Assembly (NCBI GenBank): GCA_947503895.1
Contig: CANNFT010000002.1
Span: forward strand, 372,001 to 436,000
Direction of reading: 5' to 3'
Source: an uncultured Saccharospirillaceae bacterium
GTDB taxonomy: Bacteria; Pseudomonadota; Gammaproteobacteria; Pseudomonadales; Oceanobacteraceae
Length of the DNA: 64,000 nt
Shown piece after piece: positions 18,033 through 28,723 of this stretch; within the stretch, counting starts at the first letter, position 1, and each line of letters begins with the position of its first letter. Below the pieces are notes generated by a model. The model searched no databases, was not told the DNA's origin, and worked only from the letters and a program-made list of their open reading frames with translations. Both the position numbers and the translations under genes were made by a program.

Positions 18033-19082
18033 ATGCTAAAACGTTTATGGCTCGTCGCGCTTGTTTTGATCACAGTTTCACGTGTTCAAGCAGTAGAATT
18101 AAAAGAAGGCCACCCGGAACAATACGTGGTGAAAGATGGCGATACCCTATGGGATATTTCGGAGACGTTTCTGCGAGATCCGTGGTTATGGCCCGAAATC
18201 TGGCAATTGAACAGCCAAATTGAAAACCCACACCTGATTTATCCTGGTGACACCATTGGCTTGGTGTACACCGATCAAAACAGTCGCATGAACACGAAGA
18301 CTCGGTTGACGGTGACGGATCGTGGCCCGGGCGGCAACACCGTGAAGTTAACGCCGACTGCGCGCATCACGATGTTGGATACAGCCATCCCTGCGATTCC
18401 GCTGGATGCAATTGCTAGCTTCTTGACCAATAGCCGCATCGTTAAGGCAGCGCAATTAGAAGGCGCGCCTTATGTAGTGGCTGGAGACGATAATCGAATT
18501 TTGGCCGGTGGCGGCGGCACGGTATACGCCCGTGGGTTCGAAAGAGGTGAAGAACCGGAGTCAGCCTACGGCTTGTTCCGAAAAGGACAATTATTTGTCG
18601 ATCCAGACACCAGTGAAGTACTGGGGTTAGAAGCGCGCGAGATTGGTACGGGCACTGTGGCCACGTGGGACGGCGACATTGCAAAGCTCGAATTATCCAG
18701 TGCACGAGAAGAAGTGGTGATAGGCGACCGTTTATTGGCCACAGATGAGCGTAAGTTGGTGACCAACTTTATGCCCAGTTCACCTTCGGGAACCGTTCAG
18801 GGCCGCATGATTGCCGTATTGAGCGGTGTTAATCAAATTGGTCAGTTCAATGTGGTCGTCGTGAACCAAGGTGAGCGCGAAGGCGTGACGGAAGGCAACG
18901 TATTGGCGATCTACAAAGAAGGCGGTGTTGTGCTGGATCGTGTGACGCGCCGTAAAGTGCGCTTGCCGTCTGAGCGTGCGGGACTGCTGATGCTATTCCG
19001 TGTATTTGATAAAGTGAGCTATGGCCTGGTGCTGAAAGCTAAACGACCACTCAGCGTGGGCGATCAAGTACGTAACCCTTAA
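18033..19082 (+). CDS. LysM-domain exported protein
   Basis: A 349-residue exported protein. A signal peptide (about residues 1-20, ending SRVQA-VEL) is followed by one LysM domain, QYVVKDGDTLWDISETFLRD to about residue 75, which binds peptidoglycan. The remainder is an unassigned conserved domain. This gene is found next to dprA and opposite def in many gammaproteobacteria. The precise role is not established; binding to cell wall in the periplasm is a safe inference. Confidence 0.9.
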   Translation: MLKRLWLVALVLITVSRVQAVELKEGHPEQYVVKDGDTLWDISETFLRDPWLWPEIWQLNSQIENPHLIYPGDTIGLVYTDQNSRMNTKTRLTVTDRGPGGNTVKLTPTARITMLDTAIPAIPLDAIASFLTNSRIVKAAQLEGAPYVVAGDDNRILAGGGGTVYARGFERGEEPESAYGLFRKGQLFVDPDTSEVLGLEAREIGTGTVATWDGDIAKLELSSAREEVVIGDRLLATDERKLVTNFMPSSPSGTVQGRMIAVLSGVNQIGQFNVVVVNQGEREGVTEGNVLAIYKEGGVVLDRVTRRKVRLPSERAGLLMLFRVFDKVSYGLVLKAKRPLSVGDQVRNP

Positions 19083-19130
19083 ACGGTTCCTCGTTTCTGG
19101 TCTTTGAGTGGTGAGATTGGCCACTGAATC

Positions 19131-19157
19131 AAAAAAGGTGCAGCAGCACCTTTTTTT
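19131..19157 (+). terminator. Terminator after the LysM gene
   Basis: AAAAAAGGTGC and GCACCTTTTTTT pair around a four-base loop, ending in seven T. Confidence 0.9.
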
Positions 19158-19291
19158 GGGCCTGTTATAATCCTTCAAAACCCCTTACCATCCCTGTCGA
19201 TGCTGAGCCACAGCATTGGCCAGCGGCGACGATCGTTGTCCTCAGTTTGCTAACTTTTTAATTTGTGTCGCTTGAATCAGGATGATTCCCT

Positions 19292-20599
19292 ATGAGCCAA
19301 ATGGATGCGCCATTTTCACCTTTTCAGTATCAATCCAGCCTAACGCCCAGCTTTGAAGTACGTGAGCCTTTCGATCAAGACGACCCATCGGGTGCGCAGC
19401 AAGGTGCTTTGCATTTTGAAGACGCGGATGGTGTAGCGGATCGACAGCCACCTGTCGCGTTTCCAGCGGCAGAAAAACTCGCACTTCTCTGTACGGCGCT
19501 GACCCCAGGCATCGGGCCGAAAACCTTTTACCAGTTGTCCCAATGCCTCACCCAAGGCCGTGACGGATTGCGCTTTCAAGATTTACACAAGATGGATGCC
19601 TCGTCATTAAAGTCATTGGGCGTGTCAGCTAAATCTGCCGAACATATGCGTCGGTATCCGCCCAACCATCCCCACAAGATCGTCGAAAAAACATTACGCT
19701 GGCAGGAAAATGATGCGCATCACCTCGTCTTTTGGGGGGATGACCATTACCCCAGCCGGTTGCTCGAAGTGGCCAGCCCACCGCCGATGTTAATGGTCAA
19801 GGGGCGTTTAATGGCGCTGAATATGCCGCAAATGGCGGTGGTTGGCAGCCGACATCCCACTGCTGGCGGTTATCAACAAGCTTACGATTTTAGCCAACGA
19901 TTGTCGGACGCCGATTTGGTTGTGACGAGCGGCTTGGCCAAAGGCGTGGATGCAGCAGCGCACCTTGGCGCGTTGGATGCGCAAGGTCTCACCATTGCGG
20001 TAATGGGGACGGGGTTGGAGCATATTTATCCTAAGCAACATCAATCGTTGGCGGATCAAATCGTTGAACGAGGGGCTTTAGTCAGCGAGTTTCCTTTGGA
20101 TACAAAACCGCATCCGGGGAATTTTCCACGTCGCAATCGTATTGTCAGTGGTATGAGCTTGGGTTGTTTGGTGGTGGAAGCCACACTGAAAAGCGGTTCG
20201 TTGATTACGGCTCGACAGGCACTGGAGCAAAACAGGGAAGTCTTCGCGATTCCAGGTTCCATTCAAAACCCACAAAAAGCGGGTTGCCACTATTTAATTC
20301 GACAAGGGGCCGCCTTGGTCGAAACGGTGGAAGATATTCTGCAAGAATTGCCGCAAATTCAACCGCCACAAACGTTTGTGGATAAATCCATGCAGTATGA
20401 ACAGCGTAAAAGCCTATTGGATTTCGCTCGTACCGACGAAGAGCAAGCGCTACTGGCCGCGCTCGACTTTGACGGCTGCAGTGTGGACACACTTTCTGAA
20501 CGCAGCCAACTCAGTGTTGTATTTATAACGGGTCAATTGATTCAATGGGAAATCCAAGGGCGGGTGCAACACCAAGATGGTCTCTATCACCTGCTATGA
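19292..20599 (+). CDS. dprA: DNA processing protein DprA
   Basis: A 435-residue Rossmann-like protein that loads RecA on incoming single-stranded DNA during transformation. The core contains AVVGSRHPTAGGYQQA, VTSGLAKGVDAAAHLGAL and FPRRNRIVSGMSLG, followed by a C-terminal winged-helix-like region. There is an N-terminal stretch of about 60 poorly conserved residues before LALLCTALTPGIGPK, so a start further downstream is possible. It sits between a LysM gene and tsaC, the usual neighbourhood. Confidence 0.95.
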   Translation: MSQMDAPFSPFQYQSSLTPSFEVREPFDQDDPSGAQQGALHFEDADGVADRQPPVAFPAAEKLALLCTALTPGIGPKTFYQLSQCLTQGRDGLRFQDLHKMDASSLKSLGVSAKSAEHMRRYPPNHPHKIVEKTLRWQENDAHHLVFWGDDHYPSRLLEVASPPPMLMVKGRLMALNMPQMAVVGSRHPTAGGYQQAYDFSQRLSDADLVVTSGLAKGVDAAAHLGALDAQGLTIAVMGTGLEHIYPKQHQSLADQIVERGALVSEFPLDTKPHPGNFPRRNRIVSGMSLGCLVVEATLKSGSLITARQALEQNREVFAIPGSIQNPQKAGCHYLIRQGAALVETVEDILQELPQIQPPQTFVDKSMQYEQRKSLLDFARTDEEQALLAALDFDGCSVDTLSERSQLSVVFITGQLIQWEIQGRVQHQDGLYHLL

Positions 20600-20717
20600 T
20601 GAATGAGTGCAAAGTTAAGGCGGCATGAATTTAGGCAGCATTTCGGGTACAACCACTTGCGCCAAAGCCACGCCTCCAGTAATTTGCTCGTTCCTTATAG
20701 TGATAAATTAAGAGTCG

Positions 20718-22171
<1,454 letters not shown>

Positions 22172-22173
22172 TC

Positions 22174-23013
22174 ATGACTGATTTGTACGCCGTAATGGGC
22201 AACCCCATCAATCACAGCAAATCCCCGCAAATCCATGCAGAATTCGCCAAACAAACTCAGCAAGAGTTGATTTACAGTGCCATGTTGGTGCCGGTGGGCA
22301 ATTTTGATATGGCGGTGAAGGACTTTTTTAAAGGTTCGGGCAAAGGGCTTAATGTCACGGTTCCATTTAAAGAGAAAGCGTTTCGTTTTGCTGATCAGCT
22401 CACGCCACGAGCAAAATCCGCTCAAGCTGTGAATACACTTAAGTTGTGTGACAACGGCACGATCATCGGTGACAACACAGATGGTGTGGGCTTAGTCCAA
22501 GACCTCACTGCGAATCTTGGTGTGGTGATTGAAGGCAAACGCCTGTTGATACTGGGAGCTGGCGGTGCTGTGCGGGGTGTATTAAAACCCTTGCTAGCCG
22601 AAAACCCTCGCTCCATCACCATTGCCAATCGTACGGTCAGCAAAGCGGAGCAATTGGCTTATGACTTTGCTGAATTGGGGAATGTGGATGGGTGTGGTTT
22701 CCATGATTTAATTGGTAGCTTCGACCTTATCATTAATGGGACATCGGCCAGCCTGCAGGGTGAACTGGCGCCGATCGAAGACGAAACCATTGCCCCTGAC
22801 ACACAGGTGTACGACATGATGTACGGCGCTGAGCCGACTAAATTCATGACGTGGGCGATGCAACGAGGTTGTCAAAATGCCTACGACGGACTGGGCATGT
22901 TAGTCGAACAGGCGGCAGAAAGTTTTGCGTTGTGGCGTGGGACCAAACCTAATACGAAGGATGTGATTGCCGACATTCGATCGCAGTTAAGGCCCGTTAA
23001 AACAGGTGCTTAA
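22174..23013 (+). CDS. aroE: Shikimate dehydrogenase (NADP+)
   Basis: A 279-residue enzyme that reduces 3-dehydroshikimate in aromatic amino acid synthesis. GNPINHSKSPQIH is the substrate-binding start, NVTVPFKEKAF carries the catalytic Lys, and LILGAGGAVRGVL is the NADP loop. The ATG at 22174 directly follows the hemF stop and gives the usual N-terminus MTDLYAVMGNP; the TTG at 22162 would add four residues and is unlikely. It is the last gene before a strong terminator. Confidence 0.97.
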   Translation: MTDLYAVMGNPINHSKSPQIHAEFAKQTQQELIYSAMLVPVGNFDMAVKDFFKGSGKGLNVTVPFKEKAFRFADQLTPRAKSAQAVNTLKLCDNGTIIGDNTDGVGLVQDLTANLGVVIEGKRLLILGAGGAVRGVLKPLLAENPRSITIANRTVSKAEQLAYDFAELGNVDGCGFHDLIGSFDLIINGTSASLQGELAPIEDETIAPDTQVYDMMYGAEPTKFMTWAMQRGCQNAYDGLGMLVEQAAESFALWRGTKPNTKDVIADIRSQLRPVKTGA

Positions 23014-23030
23014 GCGTTTGCCAGTGGCAT

Positions 23031-23069
23031 AAAAAAAGCTCTGACGAAAACGTCAGAGCTTTAATTTTT
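23031..23069 (+). terminator. Terminator of the tsaC-hemF-aroE operon
   Basis: AAAGCTCTGACG and CGTCAGAGCTTT form a twelve-base-pair stem around AAAA, followed by AATTTTT. Confidence 0.92.
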
Positions 23070-23168
23070 CCCGTAATCATTGACGATAAAGCCATAAACA
23101 CTGGCTGCCTGCCATTGTCAGTCAGCGATGATGGAGTCGTCTTAAAGTGACAGTGCTGATTCAGTGAA

Positions 23169-23363
23169 TCAGGTGTCACCCCAATAGTATTCGTCCATCA
23201 CATTATCAAGTTGCTTGCGCTCCAAATGTGCTTCGATCGCACGCCGTGCGACCAGCTTATTAGAAGCGTCGCAATGTTTTTTTACGACGACATTCCCATC
23301 TGAATCAAAGTTGACCAAATCTTCAAACTCAACATTTTTTTGCTTTGCTTGAGCGGTTTCCAT
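23169..23363 (-). CDS. Small conserved protein, PA3496-like
   Basis: A 64-residue protein starting METAQAKQK. The start at 23363 is chosen because AAGGGG lies just upstream; longer versions from 23390 or 23420 lack this. It has a C-terminal helix with ARRAIEAHLERKQLDN and an acidic tail, resembling the short PA3496-type family of gammaproteobacteria. Function is unknown. It has its own 316-base upstream gap with operator-like palindromes. Confidence 0.65.
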   Translation of the reverse strand: METAQAKQKNVEFEDLVNFDSDGNVVVKKHCDASNKLVARRAIEAHLERKQLDNVMDEYYWGDT

Positions 23364-23568
23364 TGCTTGACCCCTTATTGCGTTTGTCATCAATGGCCTG
23401 ATTAATTCAATACAACGCAAACTTGCGCTTGGATTGTATTGCGATCAGCAGGCTGGTGATGGCCGACTGTAATTCTGATTAATGCTGGACAACGATCGTG
23501 ACGTAAGATGGCTGGCCGAATCAGAACTTCCCATGCACGTATTATTATTTTTATTGGTTCCGTAAGAA

Positions 23569-23593
23569 TGACAATTTTGTCACAAGGTGACAA
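23569..23593 (-). promoter_or_regulatory. Overlapping palindromes (operator-like) upstream of the PA3496-like gene
   Basis: TTGTCACAAGGTGACAA (23577-23593) is a perfect 7+3+7 inverted repeat. It overlaps a second one, TGACAATTTTGTCA (23569-23582). They lie in the 23364-23679 gap between the small gene and the end of hexR, where nothing else is evident. A dimeric repressor or activator site is likely; I cannot name the regulator. Confidence 0.45.
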
Positions 23594-23679
23594 TGGGTGG
23601 CGCTTGCCAAATATGTGGCATCTGGGTCAATTAATCAGGTAAAGGCAGGAGTTTTGTTTAAATAAAATACTTACTTGTC

Positions 23680-24540
23680 TTATGCGTCAGGTTCTCGAAT
23701 GCGTAAATCGCTAATACTGTTTTTAATTTTCGTCAGGTGCGCTTCGAAATCTGGGCCTTTTCTTTGCGCGACACCGACAGCCAAACAGTCGATGACCATT
23801 AAGTGCGCAATGCGTGAGGTCATGGGGGTGAAAATATCGGTGTCTTCGCTGATGTGCACGTGAATGGGTAGGTCGGCCAGTTCGCTCACCGGTGTATGAG
23901 GCGGTGACAGACTGATCACTCGAGCGCCTTGGTTTTGAGCCATTTCCATGGAGTGGAGTAGGTCTTTGGTTCGCCCACTTTGGCTGATGGCGATCACGAT
24001 GTCTTGTGCTTGCAGGGTAACCGCCGACATGCTTTGCATGTGAGGGTCGCTGTAAGCCACGGTTGCAAATTGCAATCGAAAAAACTTGTGCATGGCATCC
24101 ATCGCTACCGCCCCACTGGCACCAAAGCCATAAAACTCCACACGCTTCGACTGGCATAAGGCGTCTACGGCATCGCTGACTTGCTCTGCCTCCATGTGAT
24201 TTCGAACGGTGACGATTTGATTCACACTGGTATCAAATATTTTTTGCACGATATCTGGGACGGTGTCGTCTTCAGCAATAGCAAACTGGCCTAGGCTATG
24301 TTGCGCCGCATTCGCCTGTGCGAGTTTGACTTTGAAGGCTTGAAAACCGTTCAGCCCTAGCGCGCGACAAAAACGGACGATGGTGGGTTCACTGACTTGC
24401 GCTTCTTGGGCTAGATCGACGATGCGCATGTGAATCACTGCTTCTGCATTGCCCAGAACATAATCGGCGACTTTGATTTCCGACTTTCGCAGGTTCAATT
24501 TGGCGTGTTCAATTTGTTTAACGAATGGGTTATTGGGCAC
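23680..24540 (-). CDS. hexR: MurR/RpiR-family transcriptional regulator, HexR-like
   Basis: A 286-residue regulator with an N-terminal RpiR helix-turn-helix (about 1-75; SEPTIVRFCRALGLNGFQAF) and a C-terminal SIS sugar-phosphate-binding domain (about 120-260; FYGFGASGAVAMDA and IAISQSGRTKDLL). HexR represses Entner-Doudoroff and related carbon genes and is released by KDPG. The usual zwf/edd neighbours are not here, so the gene is an orphan beside uvrD; the assignment rests on sequence resemblance. Confidence 0.82.
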   Translation of the reverse strand: MPNNPFVKQIEHAKLNLRKSEIKVADYVLGNAEAVIHMRIVDLAQEAQVSEPTIVRFCRALGLNGFQAFKVKLAQANAAQHSLGQFAIAEDDTVPDIVQKIFDTSVNQIVTVRNHMEAEQVSDAVDALCQSKRVEFYGFGASGAVAMDAMHKFFRLQFATVAYSDPHMQSMSAVTLQAQDIVIAISQSGRTKDLLHSMEMAQNQGARVISLSPPHTPVSELADLPIHVHISEDTDIFTPMTSRIAHLMVIDCLAVGVAQRKGPDFEAHLTKIKNSISDLRIREPDA

Positions 24541-24658
24541 AGGTCACTAACAGCGAATGAGTAGAGCTTTGAGTATACCTCAGGGTAACCGGTTGTGCTT
24601 CTATGCTGGCTTGACAAACGTTCACCACACTCCGCCATTTTTGATACACTTCGTCGCC

Positions 24659-26836
24659 ATGGACGTGACTGAATTGATCGACGGGTTAAACCCGCAACAA
24701 CGAGAGGCGGTAGCTGCGCCACTCACTCATCAACTGGTACTGGCAGGGGCTGGCAGCGGGAAAACCCGCGTGTTGGTGCACCGTATTGCTTGGCTCATGC
24801 AGACGGAGGGGATGTCGCCTGGCTCTATCCTCGCGGTAACCTTTACCAACAAAGCTGCTAAAGAAATGCGACATCGTATTGAGCAGCTTATGGGTATATC
24901 GCCAAGGCATTTATGGATTGGCACTTTCCATGGATTGGCCCATCGCTTACTGCGCACGCATTGGCGCGAAGCCAATTTGCCAGAAAATTTCCAAGTTATG
25001 GACAGCGATGATCAATTACGCCTGATTAAGCGCACAATTCGCAGTTTGAACATTGATGAAAACGCCTTCCAACCACGACAAGCCCAGTGGTATATCAACC
25101 AGCAAAAAGATGAAGGCATCAGGCCACAGCACATTCAGCCAATGCATGACCAATGGGCATCGACCATGCTGTCTATTTATGACGCCTATGAGGAAGCATG
25201 CCGCCGCGGCGGAATGGTTGATTTCGCTGAAATATTATTTCGAGCCCATGAATTATGGCTGAACCAACCACAGGTTTTGGCGCAATATCAAAATCGCTTT
25301 CGCTACATCTTGGTCGACGAATTTCAAGACACCAACAGCATTCAATACGCTTGGTTACGAGTGCTGGCGGGTGACCGTATCCCTCTCATGGCCGTGGGGG
25401 ATGACGACCAATCCATTTATGGTTGGCGTGGTGCAAAAATCGAGAACATCCATCAGTTCACCAGTGATTTCCCCAATGCGCAAACGGTGAAGCTTGAACA
25501 AAATTATCGCTCAACCGCCAATATCCTGAATGCAGCGAATGCCGTCATTGATAACAACCCAAGTCGCTTGGGTAAAAAGCTCTGGACCGAAGACGAAGGC
25601 GGAGAATTAATTTCACTGTACGCTGCTTTCAATGAGCAAGATGAGGCGCGTTTTATTGCCGACTCGGTCGAAGACTGGGTACGAAAAGGTCGACGCTACA
25701 ATGAAGTCGCCATATTGTATCGGTCTAATGCTCAGTCGCGGGCTATAGAAGAAGCCTTTATTCGTGCGGCACTGCCGTACCGCATATACGGCGGTCAGCG
25801 ATTTTACGAGCGTCTAGAAATTAAAAATGCCATGGCGTATTTACGCTTGCTGCAAAATCGCCATGATGATGCCTCGTTAGAGCGGGTCATCAATGTGCCC
25901 GCACGCGCGATCGGTGAAAAAACAGTTGAGCAATTGCGTCAATACGCTCGTGAAAACGGCACTTCGCTGTGGCAATCGGTTGAACAAAGCGTGCAGCATA
26001 AACTGTTGGCTGGACGAGCATTAACAGCTTTGAGTCATTTCATGGAATTGCTCGAAGAGATGCAATTATCGACAGCAGACGTCGCGTTGCATGAATTGGT
26101 TGATCACGTTATTCAGCACAGTGGCCTAATTGAACATCATAAAAAAGAAAAAGGCGAAAAAGCACAGGCACGATTAGAAAACCTCGACGAATTAGTCAGT
26201 GCGGCACGTACCTTTAAGCCCGAAGATACGGAAGAAAGCGACGTTGTACACACTTCAGAACTGGCAGCGTTTTTAGACCAAGCTTCATTAGATGCCGGTG
26301 ATTCACAAGCCGATGAATTCGAAGACAGTGTACAAATGATGACCTTGCATAGCGCAAAAGGACTAGAGTTTCCATTTGTTTTTCTGGGGGGGGTTGAAGA
26401 AGGATTATTCCCGCATAAAATGTCCGCGGAAGATCCCAGCCGATTAGAAGAAGAGCGACGCTTGTGTTACGTGGGCATCACCCGCGCGATGGAAAAACTC
26501 ATACTGACGTATGCGGAGTCCCGTCGACTACACGGACAAGAACATTTTTCTTCGCCCTCACGGTTTATTCGTGAAATTCCGAATGAATATATTCAGGAAG
26601 TTAGATTAAAGGCGAAGGTCAGCAAACCGTTATCCAACGCGTACAGTATGGCGTCTGCTAAAGCCGCGACCGGTTTGCAATTGGGGCAGCGCGTTTACCA
26701 TCAAAAATTTGGTGAAGGTGTGGTGATGGATCTTGAAGGACAGGGAGCGCAGGCAAGAGTACAGGTCAATTTTGATTTTGAAGGCACCAAATGGTTAGTG
26801 GCATCGTTCGCTAAACTGGAAACTTTAGATCAGTAA
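24659..26836 (+). CDS. uvrD: DNA helicase II
   Basis: A 725-residue superfamily 1A 3'-5' helicase acting in nucleotide-excision and mismatch repair. GAGSGKTRVLVHR is motif I (Walker A), LVDEFQDTNSIQY motif II, GDDDQSIYGWRGA motif III, and MTLHSAKGLEFPFVFLGG motif V. The C-terminus has the UvrD tail ending VASFAKLETLD. The start at 24659 gives MDVTELIDGLNPQQREAV, matching UvrD; the longer frame from 24557 adds a non-conserved extension. It is divergent from hexR. Confidence 0.96.
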   Translation: MDVTELIDGLNPQQREAVAAPLTHQLVLAGAGSGKTRVLVHRIAWLMQTEGMSPGSILAVTFTNKAAKEMRHRIEQLMGISPRHLWIGTFHGLAHRLLRTHWREANLPENFQVMDSDDQLRLIKRTIRSLNIDENAFQPRQAQWYINQQKDEGIRPQHIQPMHDQWASTMLSIYDAYEEACRRGGMVDFAEILFRAHELWLNQPQVLAQYQNRFRYILVDEFQDTNSIQYAWLRVLAGDRIPLMAVGDDDQSIYGWRGAKIENIHQFTSDFPNAQTVKLEQNYRSTANILNAANAVIDNNPSRLGKKLWTEDEGGELISLYAAFNEQDEARFIADSVEDWVRKGRRYNEVAILYRSNAQSRAIEEAFIRAALPYRIYGGQRFYERLEIKNAMAYLRLLQNRHDDASLERVINVPARAIGEKTVEQLRQYARENGTSLWQSVEQSVQHKLLAGRALTALSHFMELLEEMQLSTADVALHELVDHVIQHSGLIEHHKKEKGEKAQARLENLDELVSAARTFKPEDTEESDVVHTSELAAFLDQASLDAGDSQADEFEDSVQMMTLHSAKGLEFPFVFLGGVEEGLFPHKMSAEDPSRLEEERRLCYVGITRAMEKLILTYAESRRLHGQEHFSSPSRFIREIPNEYIQEVRLKAKVSKPLSNAYSMASAKAATGLQLGQRVYHQKFGEGVVMDLEGQGAQARVQVNFDFEGTKWLVASFAKLETLDQ

Positions 26837-26912
26837 CCGGCTGTGATTGAGCAAGCATTCTGCATTTATAAAAAAGTTGAATATTAAATTCACACATGGA
26901 GAACAATAAAAA

Positions 26913-28019
26913 ATGCTATTTAAGAAAAAATTAAAATTTGTCGCAGGGTTGGCCATCGCCTCCTTGCTGGCTGCTTGCGGTGAAAAAGCCGAACAAAGTG
27001 CCGACACCAAACAAGTTGAAAAACAATCCTTCGAATGGAAGCTCGTCACCAGCTGGCCGAAAAACTTCCCAGGCCTAGGCACCGCACCCGAGCGCTTTGC
27101 TGAAATGGTGGGTGAAATGTCTGACGGTCGACTCAAAGTAAAAGTCTACGGTGCTGGCCAATTAGTACCGGCACTTGAAGTGTTTGATGCTGTATCCCGT
27201 GGTACAGCTGAAATGGGTCACAGTGGTGCTTACTACTGGAAAGGCAAAAGCCCAGCAGCCCAGTTCTTTACATCGGTGCCGTTTGGTTTAACCGCACAAG
27301 AAATGCATGGCTGGATTCACTACGGTGGCGGCATGGAATTGTGGAAAGAAGTGTACGCACCCTTTAACTTGATTCCATTAGCCGGCGGTAACACAGGCGT
27401 GCAAATGGGTGGTTGGTTCAACAAAGAAATCAACAGCATTGATGACCTAAAAGGTTTGAAAATGCGTATCCCTGGCCTAGGCGGTGAAGTACTTGCTCGT
27501 GCGGGCGGTACACCACAAACGCTACCCGGTGCAGAAATCTTTACCTCTTTGCAAACCGGTGCGATCGATGCAACCGAATGGGTGGGACCGTATAACGATC
27601 TAGCCTTTGGTTTGTATAAAGCCGCTAAATACTACTACTACCCAGGTTGGCATGAGCCAGGTTCCATGATGGAATTCACGGTAAACAAAGATGCATTCAA
27701 TGCGTTACCGAAAGACTTGCAAGCCATTGTTCGTACGGCTTCTCGTGCAGTTAACCAAGATATGTTGGATGAATACACCAGCCGTAACAATGCCGCTTTG
27801 AAGGAGCTGGTTGACGAGCACAAAGTGGATCTTCGTCCTTTCCCGAAAGAAGTGTTGATGAAACTGCGTACGTTGTCAGACGAAGTATTGCTAGAAGTCG
27901 CCAACAAAGATCCAATGACGAAGAAAGTGTACGAATCATTTAAAGCGTACAAAGATAAAGTGGTGAAATACCACAGCATCAGTGAGCAAGCGTTTATCAA
28001 TGCGCGTAATGCTGAATAA
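26913..28019 (+). CDS. TRAP transporter solute-binding lipoprotein (TakP-like)
   Basis: A 368-residue DctP-family binding protein of a TRAP carboxylate transporter. The N-terminus ends in LLAAC, giving a lipidated Cys22, so it is membrane-anchored in the periplasm. WKLVTSWPKNFPGLGTAPE, LKGLKMRIPGLGGEVL and TEWVGPYNDLAFGLYK resemble the alpha-keto-acid-binding TakP type. Its likely membrane partners, dctQ and dctM, are 0.7 kb downstream on the opposite strand with yciA between, an unusual split arrangement. Confidence 0.88.
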   Translation: MLFKKKLKFVAGLAIASLLAACGEKAEQSADTKQVEKQSFEWKLVTSWPKNFPGLGTAPERFAEMVGEMSDGRLKVKVYGAGQLVPALEVFDAVSRGTAEMGHSGAYYWKGKSPAAQFFTSVPFGLTAQEMHGWIHYGGGMELWKEVYAPFNLIPLAGGNTGVQMGGWFNKEINSIDDLKGLKMRIPGLGGEVLARAGGTPQTLPGAEIFTSLQTGAIDATEWVGPYNDLAFGLYKAAKYYYYPGWHEPGSMMEFTVNKDAFNALPKDLQAIVRTASRAVNQDMLDEYTSRNNAALKELVDEHKVDLRPFPKEVLMKLRTLSDEVLLEVANKDPMTKKVYESFKAYKDKVVKYHSISEQAFINARNAE

Positions 28020-28047
28020 GCCAATCGAAAGATTGCATTAGCAGTAA

Positions 28048-28083
28048 AATAAAAAAGGGCTGGTATACACCAGCCCTTTTTTT
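28048..28083 (+). terminator. Terminator after the TRAP binding-protein gene
   Basis: AAAAAAGGGCTGGT and ACCAGCCCTTTTTTT pair around a short loop; the A/T runs on both sides would allow bidirectional use. Confidence 0.9.
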
Positions 28084-28209
28084 GTGCATGAACATCGCAT
28101 ACCGGTCGTCTGGTTAGCACTGACGGCCTATCTGCCTGCCAACGTTGAGATCCCCGCGTGCGGTGTTATCGCTGAATGCGGCTCACCATGGAATATAACT
28201 ATTCGCTGT

Positions 28210-28608
28210 TTAGTCATTGATGGGTAACGCGCGAATACGGCCGCTTTCTTCAATCGCCACATACACCATGGTTGAGTCACAGACTTTACGACGGGCATCG
28301 TCTTGTGGGTTTTGTGTCCAGACTTCGACATGCACCTGCACAGAGCTTTTACCGATATCTGTAATTTTGGTGTAGCAACACAGAGCGCTGCCCATTTTAA
28401 CGGGCGATAAAAAAGACGCGCCTTCGCATGCGACCATAGCCACTCTGCCTTTTGCGACACTGCGCGCCGTTTCTTCGGCAGCAATATCCATTTGCAACAA
28501 CACCCAACCACCACTGATGTCACCTGAACTGTTGGTGTTTGCAGGTTGTGGGATGATGCGTAAAACCAACTTGCCGTTGGGGAGCGGGCTATCGTCTAGC
28601 TGACTCAT
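28210..28608 (-). CDS. yciA: Acyl-CoA thioesterase, YciA-like
   Basis: A 132-residue hotdog-fold thioesterase hydrolysing acyl-CoA. The core DISGGWVLLQMDIAAEETA and VACEGASFLSPVKMG match YciA, with the acidic catalytic residue in QMD. Length matches the family. It lies between the TRAP binding-protein gene and the TRAP permease genes, with no obvious functional link. Confidence 0.9.
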   Translation of the reverse strand: MSQLDDSPLPNGKLVLRIIPQPANTNSSGDISGGWVLLQMDIAAEETARSVAKGRVAMVACEGASFLSPVKMGSALCCYTKITDIGKSSVQVHVEVWTQNPQDDARRKVCDSTMVYVAIEESGRIRALPIND

Positions 28609-28723
28609 AAAGTGAACCTATGATCCTAAAAGTCTCTCTTTTTGGATGATCACAGCTTGGGCATGGCCGCAATATTTATGATCATCCGTTGAGATTCGTA
28701 TTGTTTTTATTAATCTTTTTAGC

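Noticed and set aside
24611..24650. TTGACA upstream of uvrD as a promoter
   Set aside because: No -10 element occurs at 16-18 bases; the TGATACACT further on is spaced too far away.
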